Positions 11,481 to 23,829 of a stretch of 64,000 bases of DNA are shown here, piece by piece. Origin of the DNA: Struthio camelus (lineage: Eukaryota > Chordata > Aves > Struthioniformes > Struthionidae); the NCBI RefSeq assembly GCF_040807025.1, contig NC_090942.1, positions 203,414,747 to 203,478,746 of the forward strand. Reading direction: 5' to 3'. The notes under the pieces are model-generated. The model ran no database searches and was not told the origin of the DNA. It worked only from the letters and a program-made list of their open reading frames with translations. The position numbers and the translations under genes are program-made. Within the stretch, counting starts at the first letter, position 1. Each line of letters begins with the position of its first letter.

Positions 11481-14400
11481 CTGCAGTATCTCAGGAACTC
11501 AGGATAGTAACAGCAGGTGTTGGGGGCAGGGGAGAATAGGTCCAGGGAAAAAAGTAAATAAAAATATGTTTTTTAATCCAAAATACAAATAATTAGACAT
11601 AAGACCTTAAACACTAAAACAAGCAACCGATCAAAATTAACGTTTAGCAATTATAGATGGATGAACATTCTTCAGCTATATCTTAGCCTGCTTCTATGTG
11701 TACACAGATATGTGTGTTACATGCTTTCTTTCATACAACAGTAGACACTTAAAGCCCCAGGACCAGGTCAGTCTTCCTGGAAATATAGGAGACTAGAAGT
11801 TCTCAAGGTTCTTTCTCTTTCCCCTTCCCATTTTTCTGATCTGTATAGGGTAGGGTGAAAGTTTAACCTTTCAAAACAAGTTTTTGATACTAGACTCAAA
11901 AGATCGCCTGGGGAAACGTCTCAAGAAAAACAACCAAGAAATCTCATCACTCTAAGAAAATGTCCATCCCTTTTAAGCAAGAAACTAAGTAAGTTATTCT
12001 CAAAGTTGTTTTGTTGTAATTTGGTTTTTGGGGCGAGCTTTCCATGATATACAGATATCAGAACAGCCCTCAGATGGAAGACAGGAAGGACTGCACTAAG
12101 AAACATTAAGATCCTATCTAAGGAGTACTGAGGTTACGAGTAATATGTTTGGTATGTCAGTAGTCCTCAGGCTAGCTTAATGCTGAGGTGAAATCTTCAC
12201 AAGCTTCAGCGCAGTGTCCTCATCCAAGGAAATGGATTAAGAAGCTAGCAAAGCAGCAGTGTGGCCTGGCTGCTGCTGCTCCCGCCAGGGCCTTCTCTTG
12301 TAGCTTTAATTTAAATTGCATTAAAGAGCAAATGCTTGTATTCTTGTGGTCTGTGGACATGCACCCAGAGCCATCCATGCCGATGCGGGTATCATCTGAG
12401 CCCTGTCTAGAAAATCTGGTACCAGTGACCACCAAAGATTCCTTTACTTCCCCCAGGAAATATCAGAATGTAGTAAAACACCTTCTATGCCTCAGCCTCT
12501 CCCTCTCAAACTGAACTCATGGAGCTGTTGTGTGGGCAAGAAGAAATTAGACAGCTGGTTTTGTTTTGTGGATTTGGAAGATGCCTGTACCTTTTGGTGA
12601 TGGGAGCTGTAAGTAAGAGATGGCTAACAGGAGCAGAGGTGGGGCAGTGGGCAGGAAAATACTGCAGCAAAATTCACATCACCAAATAATAAAAAAAGGA
12701 CACAACCAAGCAGGACACTTCTGTATCGCGGAAGTATATACGTTCACCCAATGCGTGCTTTGTTCCATCTGTGGCTTCAATGCGAGGGTGCCTTTTACTT
12801 ATTGCTGTTAATATTCTGGCAAATCTTTTTTACTGTTGAATGGAGACTATGAGCTAATATTTTATTCTGTGAATTGTTAATGGGTTTATGACATCCTTTC
12901 TTGCTTTTGGGTTTCTTTTGTTTATCAACAACTTGCTCCCTACAAGCTGTTTGTTTGGTTTTCTTTTGGAAAAAATCAATTAATCTAGTTCTAGTGTATC
13001 TGGAAGTTTAATGTCTCATTGCTCATTGGTATCTGGGTTTGTGCAATCAGCAGTACCTGCTTTTGTCAGCAAGTTACTAAAAATGCGATTTCAAGTTTTA
13101 TTCCTAAACAAAAGGTTTTGTGTCAAGTTCAGAGGAAAAAGAAAACAGCTATGCTTATTTTAACATGAACTCTGTGTCTGTAGTAAAATAAGAAATTGAA
13201 TGATTAATTATGAATTAAAATCCAGTTAAGAAACATTTTGAGCAGAAGTTATCCCGTAAGTGCAGCCAGGAAGTAACACCTTTGAAGGTCGGGGAAGACT
13301 TGTCCCTCAGCTTTGAAGAATCAAGACTGTTTAATTTTTAGTCAATTTTTGTTTGTCTGCAGTAAAAGGTTTTACAGAACAGTCTTAACATAATTTCTCA
13401 GATTTAATATCTTAGACTGAAAGAGCTGTTTACATAAATGTTTAGATTGACTTTGTCTTTTAAGGAATCCGTAATAGTTTAACTTCAGACGTTTTAGTTC
13501 CTTTTAGAGCTAAAGTAACTGTGTGGTATTTGCAAGCTGTCTGTAAGCATTACCGAACACAGTTTCTGTAAATGTTTATGCCTGCTGCCATTCTATGAGT
13601 TGAGCTTAAGGATTATGGTTTTTTTCATGTTAGGAACCCTTCCTCTGAACAGAAATACATACCAAAACTAAATAAAACTAGATTTTGAAAAAAAATCTCC
13701 AACTATGCTTCTGAGTGTTATGCGGAATAAAGATTAATACATTACACATTATGGAAGTCTCAAAAATTGATTTAACATATGCCAAAAGGGTACACAGGGT
13801 GAGTACAAGTCATTTACAAGGCATAACTCATTTACAGAATTGTATTTGTATCCCCATAACAACACTGATTATGGTCAGTTTGTTTAGTTTAAGATAATTC
13901 TTAAAGTGATAGCTTAAGAACATTAATTCTTAATTCTTAAAACAAGTAGAGGCAAAAATGTGGTGTGATATCACAGAACTAAGAGAAACTCACTGGTTGT
14001 TTCTAGAAATTCATTTTAGTGTCTTCATTTACACAAGCCACTTTCTAAAAGCAAAACTCTCTGGAGTCAAACGAAGTTGTTGAGTTTTAGCAAAAATGCT
14101 CAACAATGAAGAGTACATATTATGCATATAAAAATTGTACACATTTATCATAATATTATATGGCTGCGTCAAAACCAAATCTCTGAATTACTCCCTGTTC
14201 TCCAGTGTATAGTGTACTTTCAGAGCTTAAACAAGTTGCCACTGATTGTGTTTGTAAAGATACCAGCCTTTGATCTAAAATCAGTTATCATCAGGATGTG
14301 TTCCCTGCTGGTATGTTTATTGAACCAGTTATTATTAAAAGGGTGAACGATATATTCATTCCTAATTTCAAGCTTTCTGTGGAGAATACGTAAGGTTTTT

Positions 14401-14758
14401 TTCAATGAATGCCAGTATTTCAGGATTTCAGTAGAGCACCTGGAATTTCAGATACAGAAATAAGACTAGGCCTTGGCTCCAAAGAATTTACAAATTACAC
14501 TTCTGAGTTACCTGGAAAACAGAGATGACTCAGTAAGATAAGCTAGCAAGGCTCTGGGTTACAGTTTCAAGGCACTTCACATCTCCGGTATGTTAAAAAA
14601 GGATCATTGCACAATAAAGGGCTTGAATAAGGTCAAATTCAGATATTCAGAGGAAATACTTTTAAATTCAGACATCTTGACCACATTTTGCCTTTAGCAT
14701 ACAGATGCATCCATAAATGTACATCGAAATTCAAAAATACTGTTTTCTTCTCATATTT

Positions 14759-15061
14759 CAGTTTTGGGAGAATACAAGCACACCTCATACCCTGAGGTTT
14801 AATCTTCCCTATAAAACAATCACAGTTGGGTCAGGAAAGTACTCCAGTGCAGAAGAAATCTCCAGTCCTTCTGAACAGAAAACAAATGATTTTGCGGTCA
14901 TTATTAGTTGTTCCGACTCGGCCAAGCAACACTCCCATAATACAGCTGGTCACAAAAAAAACATGAAGATGAAAGTTGCAGACGTAGACCCACCACTGGT
15001 AGCACCCCACCAACCACATAAACCCCTCCTAGAGAAACGGAAGATGTCACCCAACAAGTGA
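14759..15061 (+). other. Unassigned open stretch, possible terminal exon
   Basis: Just after a TATTTCAG acceptor-like site, the frame stays open for about 100 codons to a TGA at 15059-15061. The deduced product is polar, Ser/Lys/His-rich, with short motifs such as TLRFNLPYKTITVGSG and KKNMKMKVADVDPPL. It has no membrane segment, and I do not recognise its family. There is no clear promoter or upstream exon and no AATAAA close downstream. It could be a chance open frame, a relic of a repeat, or an exon of a non-coding or novel transcript. Confidence 0.15.
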
Positions 15062-16611
15062 AAAAGGCCTATTCAGAAAAGAAAACCTGAGAGACTCGAG
15101 CATGCTCCAAAATAATCTGCCAACAAGGGCCCCTTTCTTCACTTTCCTGCTGTTTGAATGTTTCCTACTGTCCTTGCTGATTAAACAATTCCTGGTTGGT
15201 TCAGTAACATAAAAATTACTGTGGTGTATGCGGAGAAAGACTTCCTGTTACGCTGGCATTGGTTTAGTTAATAGTGTTTTCAGTTCAATACCTAGTGCAG
15301 AACTCCCCTTACCGTCCTCAACTATTCTGCTGCTCGTGCAGTCTGACATCCTGAAGCTTGTTAATAGTGTGGCCACCTGTGTGGTTTTAGAAGGATTGCC
15401 TCATTTCTTGAAAGGCAAAAATACAGATTTTTTTTTTTTCACTCCCAATGTGAGTTTTTTTTTCCTTCCTACTTCAGCATGTAACTGCCAACAGCCTGCC
15501 TTTCAACCCCGATGGAATTTTGTAAATGACATTGAAGGCAGCAGGCTCTGTAAGTACTTACGTGCACCTTGCTAAACACAGGGTCTATGCTGGCTTCCCA
15601 GGATGCGCTTAGCCTCATTTCAGACACACAAGTTTGAAAATCTGGGAGGCGGGTTATTCACAAAGAAGCAAGGTCTCCCTAGAGTCCTTCTGCAATCATT
15701 GTAGAGAAGTGGGGTTTTTTGGAGGTTTTTTTTTTTTAACGCTAGTGTGATTTAAGAGACTAGTTTAGCTTCTCTGAATCATCCTCTGGAGGACCTGGTC
15801 CTTCTCGATTAACTATAAAGGCAGCATGGAAGATTAGCGTCTCTAGACTGTATTTATGCTTTGTGAATGCCTTCTTTGTTCATAATCTTTACCGATCCCT
15901 GAGCAAGAATAAATATCTTCAGACATTTTTTATTAAAGTGCTATTTTATGTAAAGGGTGAAAAGTCTTAGAAAGGAGCTGTCTTAAAACTTACAATTGTG
16001 GAGCTTAGGAAGTAGATTTTAAAATAAGAATTTTAAAATAAGAATCGACAAACAGATCCCCAGAGAAAGAACACGCTACAGGACTACAGTGCTATAGTAG
16101 TGCATGCCACAGGTCGACTGCGGACAAGGGTTTAGGGAAAAATTATCAGTGTTTTAATATTACTGCATGTAACGACTAGTAGCCGTAAATGACCCCAAAA
16201 TAAACTACTCTGCTTTTAACACTGGTCAAAATAGGGGAGTGGTATATAATTCCTTGTCCCTCACCACATCTGAAGCAGCTGGGTTTGCACTAGATACAGT
16301 GTGATGGTTTGAAGCCAAACAGGCACTCAGTGACTTCTAACAGAGCTTGCTTCCATGCTGTTTGGCATCTATTCAAGAAACAGGTTTCCGCTCAAGGGTT
16401 CATTGCAAGATACAGCCCAGATGGCTTTGCAAAGTTGAAGATGTTACTTCCTGTCAGCTGTGCCAATGGGCACTTTGAGACTGATAGTCCCTCTCTGCCA
16501 TCTCACAATCTTGTTAATAACCTCATTTAATTCAGTGCCACTTCAGCTTGTTTCGGTATTAAAACCCTGTGCAGACAATAGCTGGTCAAAATTGTGTAGC
16601 CTTTCCTAGTT

Positions 16612-16866
16612 TTATTCAGCTATCACTAGCTTTCCGTCATAAGGCATCTGTCCGCCCCCAGAACACAAATATTGTCCAAGTATGGGAGCACTTTGGTAAA
16701 ACCCTGTCAGGGCTTCAGGCTTTACCAGTGCTGGACTCTTTCCAAACCACACTTCACGGCTGTGTTTGTAGCCCAGCACTGAACCACCTTTGAAGCGGTT
16801 CACATAAGCGGCATAGGTGACTCCCACTGATAACATCATGGCTGAAACTACAGTTAGCTTAAGCAA
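16612..16866 (-). other. Unassigned 84-codon open frame with hydrophobic N-terminus
   Basis: The antisense open frame begins MLKLTVVSAMMLSVGVTYAA, a potential single membrane segment or signal anchor, and continues with a Gly/Ser-containing tail (GQYLCSGGGQMPYDG). The size and layout recall small mitochondrial membrane proteins. I see only a faint and unreliable likeness to the MICOS subunit MIC13 and do not assign it. It lies just beyond the presumed 3' end of the antisense ERV, so it may be readthrough repeat sequence or a processed-gene relic rather than a gene. Confidence 0.15.
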
Positions 16867-16880
16867 GGAAGACTGGGTTA

Positions 16881-17392
16881 GGGAAGGTCATGTTGGATCA
16901 TTTTATGTCTTTTCTAGCGTAATGAATTCTTTGCTCCTTAAGCATATTTTTATTAGTGGCTGTGCAAGTTAACCTTTCAGTAGCTGTGCTTCTTCCATGT
17001 TAGGAGCTGTGTTTATTGCAAGATAGGTTTTTGTGATTAGTCTCCACTACTGCTTATACAGGGACATACCATATTATTCTGAAAGCTGCTGGGAGCGGGG
17101 ATGAGAACAGATTCAGTTCACAGTAACAGCCAGCCATACACATTACAAGCTTAGTAAAAGCTGTCTGTAGCTGTTGCTTCACATGTCCAGCTCTCCCCCT
17201 TTCAGCTTGCAGGCTCGAGACATAACTGATTTAAGAGACTACAATGCTTACTGATTAAATATACTACTAGGAATCTAATAAACCAATTAAATGATCAATA
17301 ATCTAAAAGCACACACAACTATAAAACTACTAATTGTCACTCTTGAGTCTTATGGATTATACCCAACTAACACTGAATTACAATTCTATGTA
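16881..17392 (-). repeat. Putative 3' LTR of the antisense ERV
   Basis: It lies directly beyond the polypurine tract in the ERV's reading direction. On the minus strand it contains a TGCAATAAACACAGC polyadenylation signal (AATAAA around 17011-17016). The exact TG...CA ends were not resolved, and no second copy was found in the window for comparison. Confidence 0.4.
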
Positions 17393-17414
17393 TCTCCCTT
17401 CCCCTCCCCCCCCC
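17393..17414 (-). other. Polypurine tract of the ERV
   Basis: A 22-nt pyrimidine run on the + strand, which is an uninterrupted G/A run on the minus strand with a run of nine G. It follows the env-like remains and precedes the LTR-like region. This is the expected place for the plus-strand primer of a retrovirus. Confidence 0.5.
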
Positions 17415-17906
17415 GATACTTAGTCTTAGGGTGCAAGTCTATCCCTCCTTCCCACACCAAGATTTCAGCCCTGCTGGACAGTCCTGTGGGTTGGCCAGTG
17501 GAGGTGCTTCCAGAATCCTGAAGGGTTCTGCAGGTGATCTTCACTACCATCCATAGGCATCCACACTCCTATCGCACATATATCAGGATAAAGAATAGAA
17601 CTACTTTTAACCCTACTAACACAACTCTAGGATGCAGCATTAGGTGTGGCATAGCAGTAGCGTTTGGGGACCCATCCCATGAATATGTTGCACCAGTGGT
17701 GTACAGTTAACAGCTCACAGTCAGTTCCCAACTTTAAAAGGTTCTTATTCTTCAAAGTGCTGGCTGGTTGTCAGTTTTCCAGTCTCTCAGCTCCTTTCTG
17801 GATGTTATCATGTTGTCAAGCAGTCAATTCCCAGATTGGCAGTATCAGTCCATTGCACTGAAATAGGACTCTCTTCTCAAAAAAAGTAGATTTGTGGGGC
17901 AACAGA

Positions 17907-18125
17907 CTATACAACACTGTCTACAGTAACAAATGTGACACCACATCTACATTCTTCCACTGGAGGTACAGAGATTGTGTCATCCTTCCACACTACCACT
18001 ACTGATGGAGCAACACACATATAACCCACACTGTTATCAAATACCACTGGAGTTCCCATACTGTCTCGTTCCCATCGACACGTGGCAATACCCACTTGTG
18101 GTCCACAGAGTTCTATATATGGCAC
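17907..18125 (-). pseudogene. ERV env-like remnant
   Basis: A 72-codon open piece on the minus strand with several Cys residues and beta-rich composition, located between the pol remains and the polypurine tract. It is called env-like by position and composition only. Neighbouring frames upstream carry further Asn/Gly-rich pieces interrupted by stops (to about 18.5 kb). No transmembrane subunit was recognised. It is a broken relic. Confidence 0.35.
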
Positions 18126-19499
18126 AGAATATACATATTGTGAAGTAGTTCGGTTTCAATAGCAGTTGGTTATACTTAGGGTACGCATAATGCAAACCAT
18201 TCCCTTTGTAAATTAGGTTCCCACAGTTCCTTTACCCAAGACTTTCAGCAGGCTAATATAAGGCTTTATATCCTACTGTTCATGCCCCTCCTTTAATATA
18301 TCCCCAAACCATCATCTCATCATTGAAGATCTAGCCCACTCCCAATATGGAAAGTGGTACTGCCCACGGGTACTGCCCATATCCCTCTAACATGACTGTA
18401 GTTGCAAAGGTACCATTTGGATTCCATGCAACTTCTGCACCTGCCCCATATTGTGTTCCAATACAAAAATCTAATTTGTTGGTTCCATTTTTGCTCATTC
18501 CATGCACTTCTAAAGGTAAAAACAGTTCCTTATGAAAGGAATATTAATAAGTACTTATTACTAGGATACCAAGCATTTAAATTGGTTCCAGTTGTCTTGA
18601 GGCTTAGGGATGAACGTCCCTTGAGATCTTTTTCCGGAGGAAATAAAATCATCCACAGCAGCTCTGATGTTCCATGTCCACACCACCTTTTTTGCACCTT
18701 GAAACAAACAGATTAAACCAAAAAGGAGTTGGAATATTTAAACAATTATCCCCAATGTGCTAACCAGCACACTATCCCAAAATGATGACAAAAGTACCAT
18801 CAAGAAGACATCTCCTTCAGGGTTTTCTGTAGGCCACCGGTCACCAATCCCATGACCGCATTCAATCCTAGAAATTAAACTGTCTGTTAATCTCGTGATT
18901 TAAATCTCCCTCTTCAGATGTTCCCACCTCCTGCTTCTTCCCACACTTCAATGTAACCTTTTCCTGGGGCAAACGCCCCATATCTCATTATTCATTCTGC
19001 TTCTGGTCCCGTTTGACACGAACTATCTGCAAATATAGCTAGGAGCAGATGCCGATACGTCTCTGCTTCTCAAATTCTGTCTTCCATGGTCCCTTCCCCA
19101 TCTGCATCCTGTTCCTTTAAGAGTAAGAACTTTGGGAGTTTTTATCCCTATCCCTATGTTCCCATTTCTGCTAAGATAAGCTGTCTATGTAGTGGCTTTG
19201 TAACTTCCTTCAGAAATTGGGACCTGTCCCCTCATCAGCATCTGGAGGTTCACCATCTGAATCTCAGCTAGCTGCAGTATTTTCTTCCTGTTGAAAAGCC
19301 CAAATTCCTGCTAATGCTCCTTGCTCTACTCTAGGATATCTTCCCTTAGCCTCACGAAACTTTGTGGAAAAGTACCCAACAGCTCAGTGGCTCTCATCAG
19401 CCTCTTGGTACACAGCTGTTGTGATTGCATCCCCTACTTCCATGACAAAAGGTAAGCCAGGCATTTGAAATACCAGTCCACCTGAGTGTACTAAAGTAA

Positions 19500-20400
19500 C
19501 CTACATACTATTCCAAGCACCCTCTCCTCCCCCTCATTTCCATTTCCACCACACCCCTTTCCTCAACAAATAATATAATTGTCCTGCAAAAAACCTATGA
19601 AATCTGGAAAAAATTTTCTGGCCCACACAAACATTCCCAATGCAGCTTGTAGCTCTTCCAGGTTTCTGGGTGTAGGCACTTGCTTTAGTGCTTCTTTTCT
19701 TTGAGTTAGTATTCCAGACCCTTCACTCGTGACTCGAGCACCCAGAAAGACTACTTCAGAGCAGCACCACTGGAATTACTGCTTCTTCGTGTTGAATCCA
19801 AGCTGCTCTATCTTTGATAGCACTTCTCTAGAGTGACTAGTTCCCATAACCAAGATGTCATCCACATAAATGGATACTCCTCCCACTTCTTCCAGCATCT
19901 TTCTCACACATCAATCAGCTATTGCTAGAGAGCTATGAAATCCTCCAGGCAGTATAAAAAACTTTTTTGACTCAAGAGGACACCAGAACAAAGAAGCAGT
20001 TCTCCAGGTCTGTCACAGTGAAACACCTGTACCCCCAACTCCCTATTGTCTTCATGACCCTTTGGATATCCACTACTAGAGGGGGCTCTCACTATGTGCC
20101 CATGTGCACCTTCCTCAGGTTGATGCCCATCCTCCCTTGGCCATTTCCCTTATAAACGGGCCAGATCAAGCTGTTGCACAAGCTCTCTTCCTCTTGCATG
20201 ATCCCTTTCTTTAACAGCCTTTCCATTACCACCCCCTCCATAGCCATCTCAGCTTCCATACTGCACCAGTAACTGGGGCTGTAAGACAGGATCCCCTGTC
20301 TCAATCATCTCATATTCTTTGCTTACCAGCCCCACTTCCATTTTACTTTTAGCCCAGACTGAGTCAGGAACCCCTAAGATCTCTTAATTCTTTGTGGAGA
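19500..20400 (-). pseudogene. ERV pol (reverse transcriptase) remnant
   Basis: The minus-strand translation in shifting frames gives CNSLIWPVYKGNG, then NLRKVH, then CFTVTDLENCFF, then IYVDDILVMG at 19857-19868. A thumb/connection-like LEELQAALGMF follows. These are ordered RT landmarks. The longest uninterrupted piece is 20092-20304. Several stop codons and at least two frame changes separate the motifs. It is a pseudogene of polymerase and cannot encode an active enzyme. Confidence 0.75.
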
Positions 20401-20530
20401 CAAAATGACGTAATTTCCTCCTGACGAATCCAAATTAAAGTGTGACAGAATTTTTGTCCCTAGAATGTTTAATCGTCCCTCCAATTTATTTTCTCCTATA
20501 CACAGTTGGGCTTCTCCTTCTTTCTCCTCA

Positions 20531-21290
20531 TCACCCCCAAACTACTGCTGATATCCAGAGTGATTTCCCTGGCAGTGGAGGACTCCAATAAAATAAGAAA
20601 GTTGCTTCTGATCGCATACATACTGAGAAAGTATTTCTGGTTTCCCACCCCCCTCTTTCAATACACACTGTACCTCCACAAAACCTCCTTCTGCTGGGTC
20701 CCACAACACTAGTGGAGGTGGATCTCACAGACACCACAGGTTGGGAACTCTACTCCTTAAGGTCCTTTAAGGATTACTATAATTGTTCCGCTGGATCTGG
20801 AGGAGCTCTTGGCTTCTTCACCACTCCAACTTTCCCCAGACATCCTTCCGCCCCAGCCCCTGCTCCTGTAAGATTTCCTTCATTCGAACAAGTAAGACTG
20901 CCATGGATTGATTGTACAGCTCTTGCTTGATACGCCCGACTGATCAAGAATTTCCAAATCACCACTGCAGGAACGTATTTCCCAGTCTTCATGTTTGCAA
21001 CCTCCTTCTTTACCTCTCCAATCCTTTAAGTGTTCCCACGTTCTCTAGCGCTCCCATATACTGACAGTCAATCTCACGCTGATCCCCATCCTTCCATAGT
21101 CCTGAGGTACAATACTAACATCTCTACATCTCCACAATCTGCACTTACTCCGTATGTGCCAAACTCAGGGAGGTCACTGGTTCCTTTCTCTGCTTTAATA
21201 CCCACATACCTTCCCATACATATAGGCTGCTGCGTCCTAGATGTTTCCATTCCATTAGCTTTAAGAGGCTCATAGTCTTCCAAATTTCTG
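20531..21290 (-). pseudogene. ERV gag/pro-like remnant
   Basis: Open pieces at 20531-20737, 20777-20992 and 21074-21283 lie upstream of the RT remains in the ERV direction, where gag and protease belong. The 20777-20992 piece is basic and Pro/Gly-rich near its end. No zinc-knuckle (CX2CX4HX4C) or protease DTG/DSG triad could be placed with confidence, so the call is positional. Confidence 0.35.
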
Positions 21291-22000
21291 ATGTCTTAAG
21301 TTTTCTTCTGTCTCTTCAGCAGGTCAGGCTTCAATAACTGCTCCTGCCTTCCTTCTGCCAAGGCCATCCTATCCCCATTGCCACCCATTTAGCCTCTTCA
21401 TACATAAAAGGTCCTACAGTCCAGATTATATTCACCTCATGCCAGCCATGCCCCCCTTCTGTTTTTCCCAAGCCTTCTCTTTTCTAGCCACCCCTCTCCC
21501 CATGCTGTAACTTCCTGGGCTGCTAAAGCCCTATCCCTCTCCCCTGTTGATCTTATCTTTCCAGTAACTACCACAGCAACCCCTAGCACCAGAGAGTCTT
21601 CCTCATCCTACAAGCCCCAGATATCAATGCCCCACATCTCAGGATCCCAATCACAAAGCTGCTGTCTTTTTCTGATTTTAACCCTTTCCCAGAGACAGTA
21701 CTCCATCCAACCATTGTACTTTCTTTTTAATCAAGCATTCTTAGTTTTCTCTGCCCTTCGTTCTTTCAATTCACGTAATTGTTTAGCTTGTTCATTTAGC
21801 AAAGAGTTATTGCACCACAGTGCTAGCATCTTACTTCCCTCCCCTTTTCAACTGAGATATCTTAATATCAGCTAACTCCAAGCCTCCAAACTGGGAGATC
21901 CTAAATAAGACCCCATATATTTTTTCTAAGAAGAAAAAAAAAAAAAAGCCACGTCCTTGCTTGTATTTTCTCACCATGCCTCCTGTCAGAGCACTAACAC

Positions 22001-23829
22001 TATTTATGCCACATACTGTGGCATATTCATTAGCATCTTGCGTATTCCTGGTAAAGTGATGTATTAGGCCAACCTCAAAACCTCTTTTATGATAAACTCT
22101 CTGAAAAACTCTTTTTTTTTTTCATGCAACTCACTACTGTTTCCACAATCTGAGTGGAGAATGATGGGCAGATGTCCTAGTTCCAAGAGCACATATTCCG
22201 AAAGAAGGAGCAGAGAAAATATAAAAGTTACGTGTTTTCTATTATAGAGCTGGGAAGATGGGGTCTTAGAAGCAGCTCTAATTCCCCATGAGCACCTGAC
22301 AGGACAACTCCTTCCAATTGTCCCGTAAGCTAGGAAGACCCCCCCCTATGGCTCTATCTGATCATCAGCAGTGAGGGAAACTCTCTCCTCTCATCCCTGA
22401 GTGGTGATGTAGGAAAATATGTGACAAATAGGTCTTCATTTAATTTGGCAAGGGTGAGATGGCTTGACACACAGTACTGTTGAGACCAGTGCTGGAGTAT
22501 TGAAAGCACTGTGCCCTATGGTCTGTTTTCCCGCTTGTTTTTCATGATGGGACCCTGGACCCTGAAGCCAGATGTGTATTGCACATAACATATACTAACT
22601 GCAAACAAACAAAATCGATATACTCCCATCGCAGGAGACAAAATGCACCATTTGACTAAATCTATCAGAATTTTGTTTGAATAAACATTTGCTCAAAAAA
22701 TGAATGACTCATACAAATATTACAAAATATACAGTTTTCCCTTTTCCTCTCTCTCTGACTGGTAAAGATGACAAAAACAGAAGAGAAATTGAATGATGGG
22801 AGAAAACATACATTCAGGAAAAGTCTTCCATAAATTCTTCAGTTCTCTCATTTTGAGATTTGTTCTTGGGAGGCAGAATGACAGAAGGGAGATGGGGTTG
22901 GGAGAGAGGGCTGGGACCACAGTGGGAGGTGGATTATGTGGTAAGAGAATGCAAAATACTCTTAGGGAGAGGGGATGGCACTCTGGTTTGGAAAGGTAGG
23001 ATTGAAGTTAAGAAGCTGATGGAAGTGAGGAAATATGGGAGATGAGGGTTCGGTCTTCAGAGTTGGGTTCCTTAAATATTCCCTCTTTGTCTACAGTTTG
23101 CCACTGTAAACTGGCTGCCATACTCACGCAAAGAAGACATACTGCATTTTGTGATGCAGTGATGCATTTTGCTAATTATTTTAAGGAGGGAACGGCATTC
23201 CTGATTGGAGACATTGCGTCTATGCCCGTGGCCAATGTACTACATCAGAAAATCAACAATTGCTGTTAAAAAGCTGGTGGTGATATTTTCAGTTGAAAGT
23301 AAGGAACAGCTTTTTAATTCATCAAAAATAAAGCTCATTTTACTGACTGAAGTGCCTATATTTTATCTTGAGAGTTCTGGAAAATGTAAGGTGAAAGGCA
23401 CAGCAAAAACAGTTTTAGGTGGCAGCAAGAGGACTGATACGATATTGCTCTATATATCACATCTAGAAATATATGAATATTAAGTATATCTTATATCTTT
23501 GTGACTGAACCTGAAATATTTGTGCAATATTTGGGCTCTTTATCAGGATTGCATCGAAAAAAGAGAATAATGATTTGGCAGTCAAAGAACTGACTTGTTG
23601 TAAGAGATTAAAAGAATTAAATTTATGCACAGAAGTTGTCTGGAAAATAACAAAGATAACATTAGTTTACAAATGTAGAAGTGCCTGGCATACAAATGAA
23701 TTACTGTGGGACAGCATGCAAGGGTACGACATCAGGTGCTACATGCAGCGTGATGAAAGCGAAACGTGTTATACAGTAAAATTCCTCATGGGGTAGATGT
23801 ATTAAACTGCTGAATAACCTGTGCAGGAA
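22001..23829. other. Intergenic spacer without recognised features
   Basis: AT-rich sequence with short unrelated open frames (for example 23205-23483 on +). Nothing resembles a known protein, RNA gene or clear repeat. Part of 22.0-22.5 kb could be the missing 5' end of the ERV, but it does not match the 3' LTR-like region. Confidence 0.5.

Larger units (their letters stand above)
11481..16880. other. Intergenic region between MICU2 and the antisense ERV
   Basis: About 5.4 kb of AT-rich DNA with no recognised gene. Two open stretches are worth noting and are treated separately: 14759-15061 (+) and 16612-16866 (-). Short duplications (TTTTAAAATAAGAA near 16017-16043) and homopolymers occur. 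No RNA gene was recognised. Confidence 0.6.
16881..22000 (-). mobile_element. Degenerate endogenous retrovirus, antisense
   Basis: Read on the minus strand, the block runs gag-like debris (about 21.9-20.8 kb), protease/reverse-transcriptase remains (about 20.5-19.5 kb), RNase H/connection-like debris, env-like remains (about 18.5-17.9 kb), a polypurine tract (17393-17414) and an LTR-like region with AATAAA near 17012. The RT active-site motif YVDD is encoded at 19857-19868, and NSLIWPV near 20178 matches the conserved fingers motif. Numerous stops and frameshifts break every gene, so it is non-functional. The space between RT and env remains is too short for a full integrase region, suggesting a deletion. 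No matching 5' LTR was found near 22 kb, so ends are approximate and the retroviral class is not assigned. Confidence 0.75.

Noticed and set aside
15228..15575. 115-codon open frame in the intergenic region
   Set aside because: Contains phenylalanine runs from T homopolymers and shows no protein family signal.
20717..20740. GGTGTC-containing stretch (minus strand) as a retroviral primer-binding site
   Set aside because: It lies between gag-like and RT remains, not next to an LTR, so the position is wrong for a primer-binding site.
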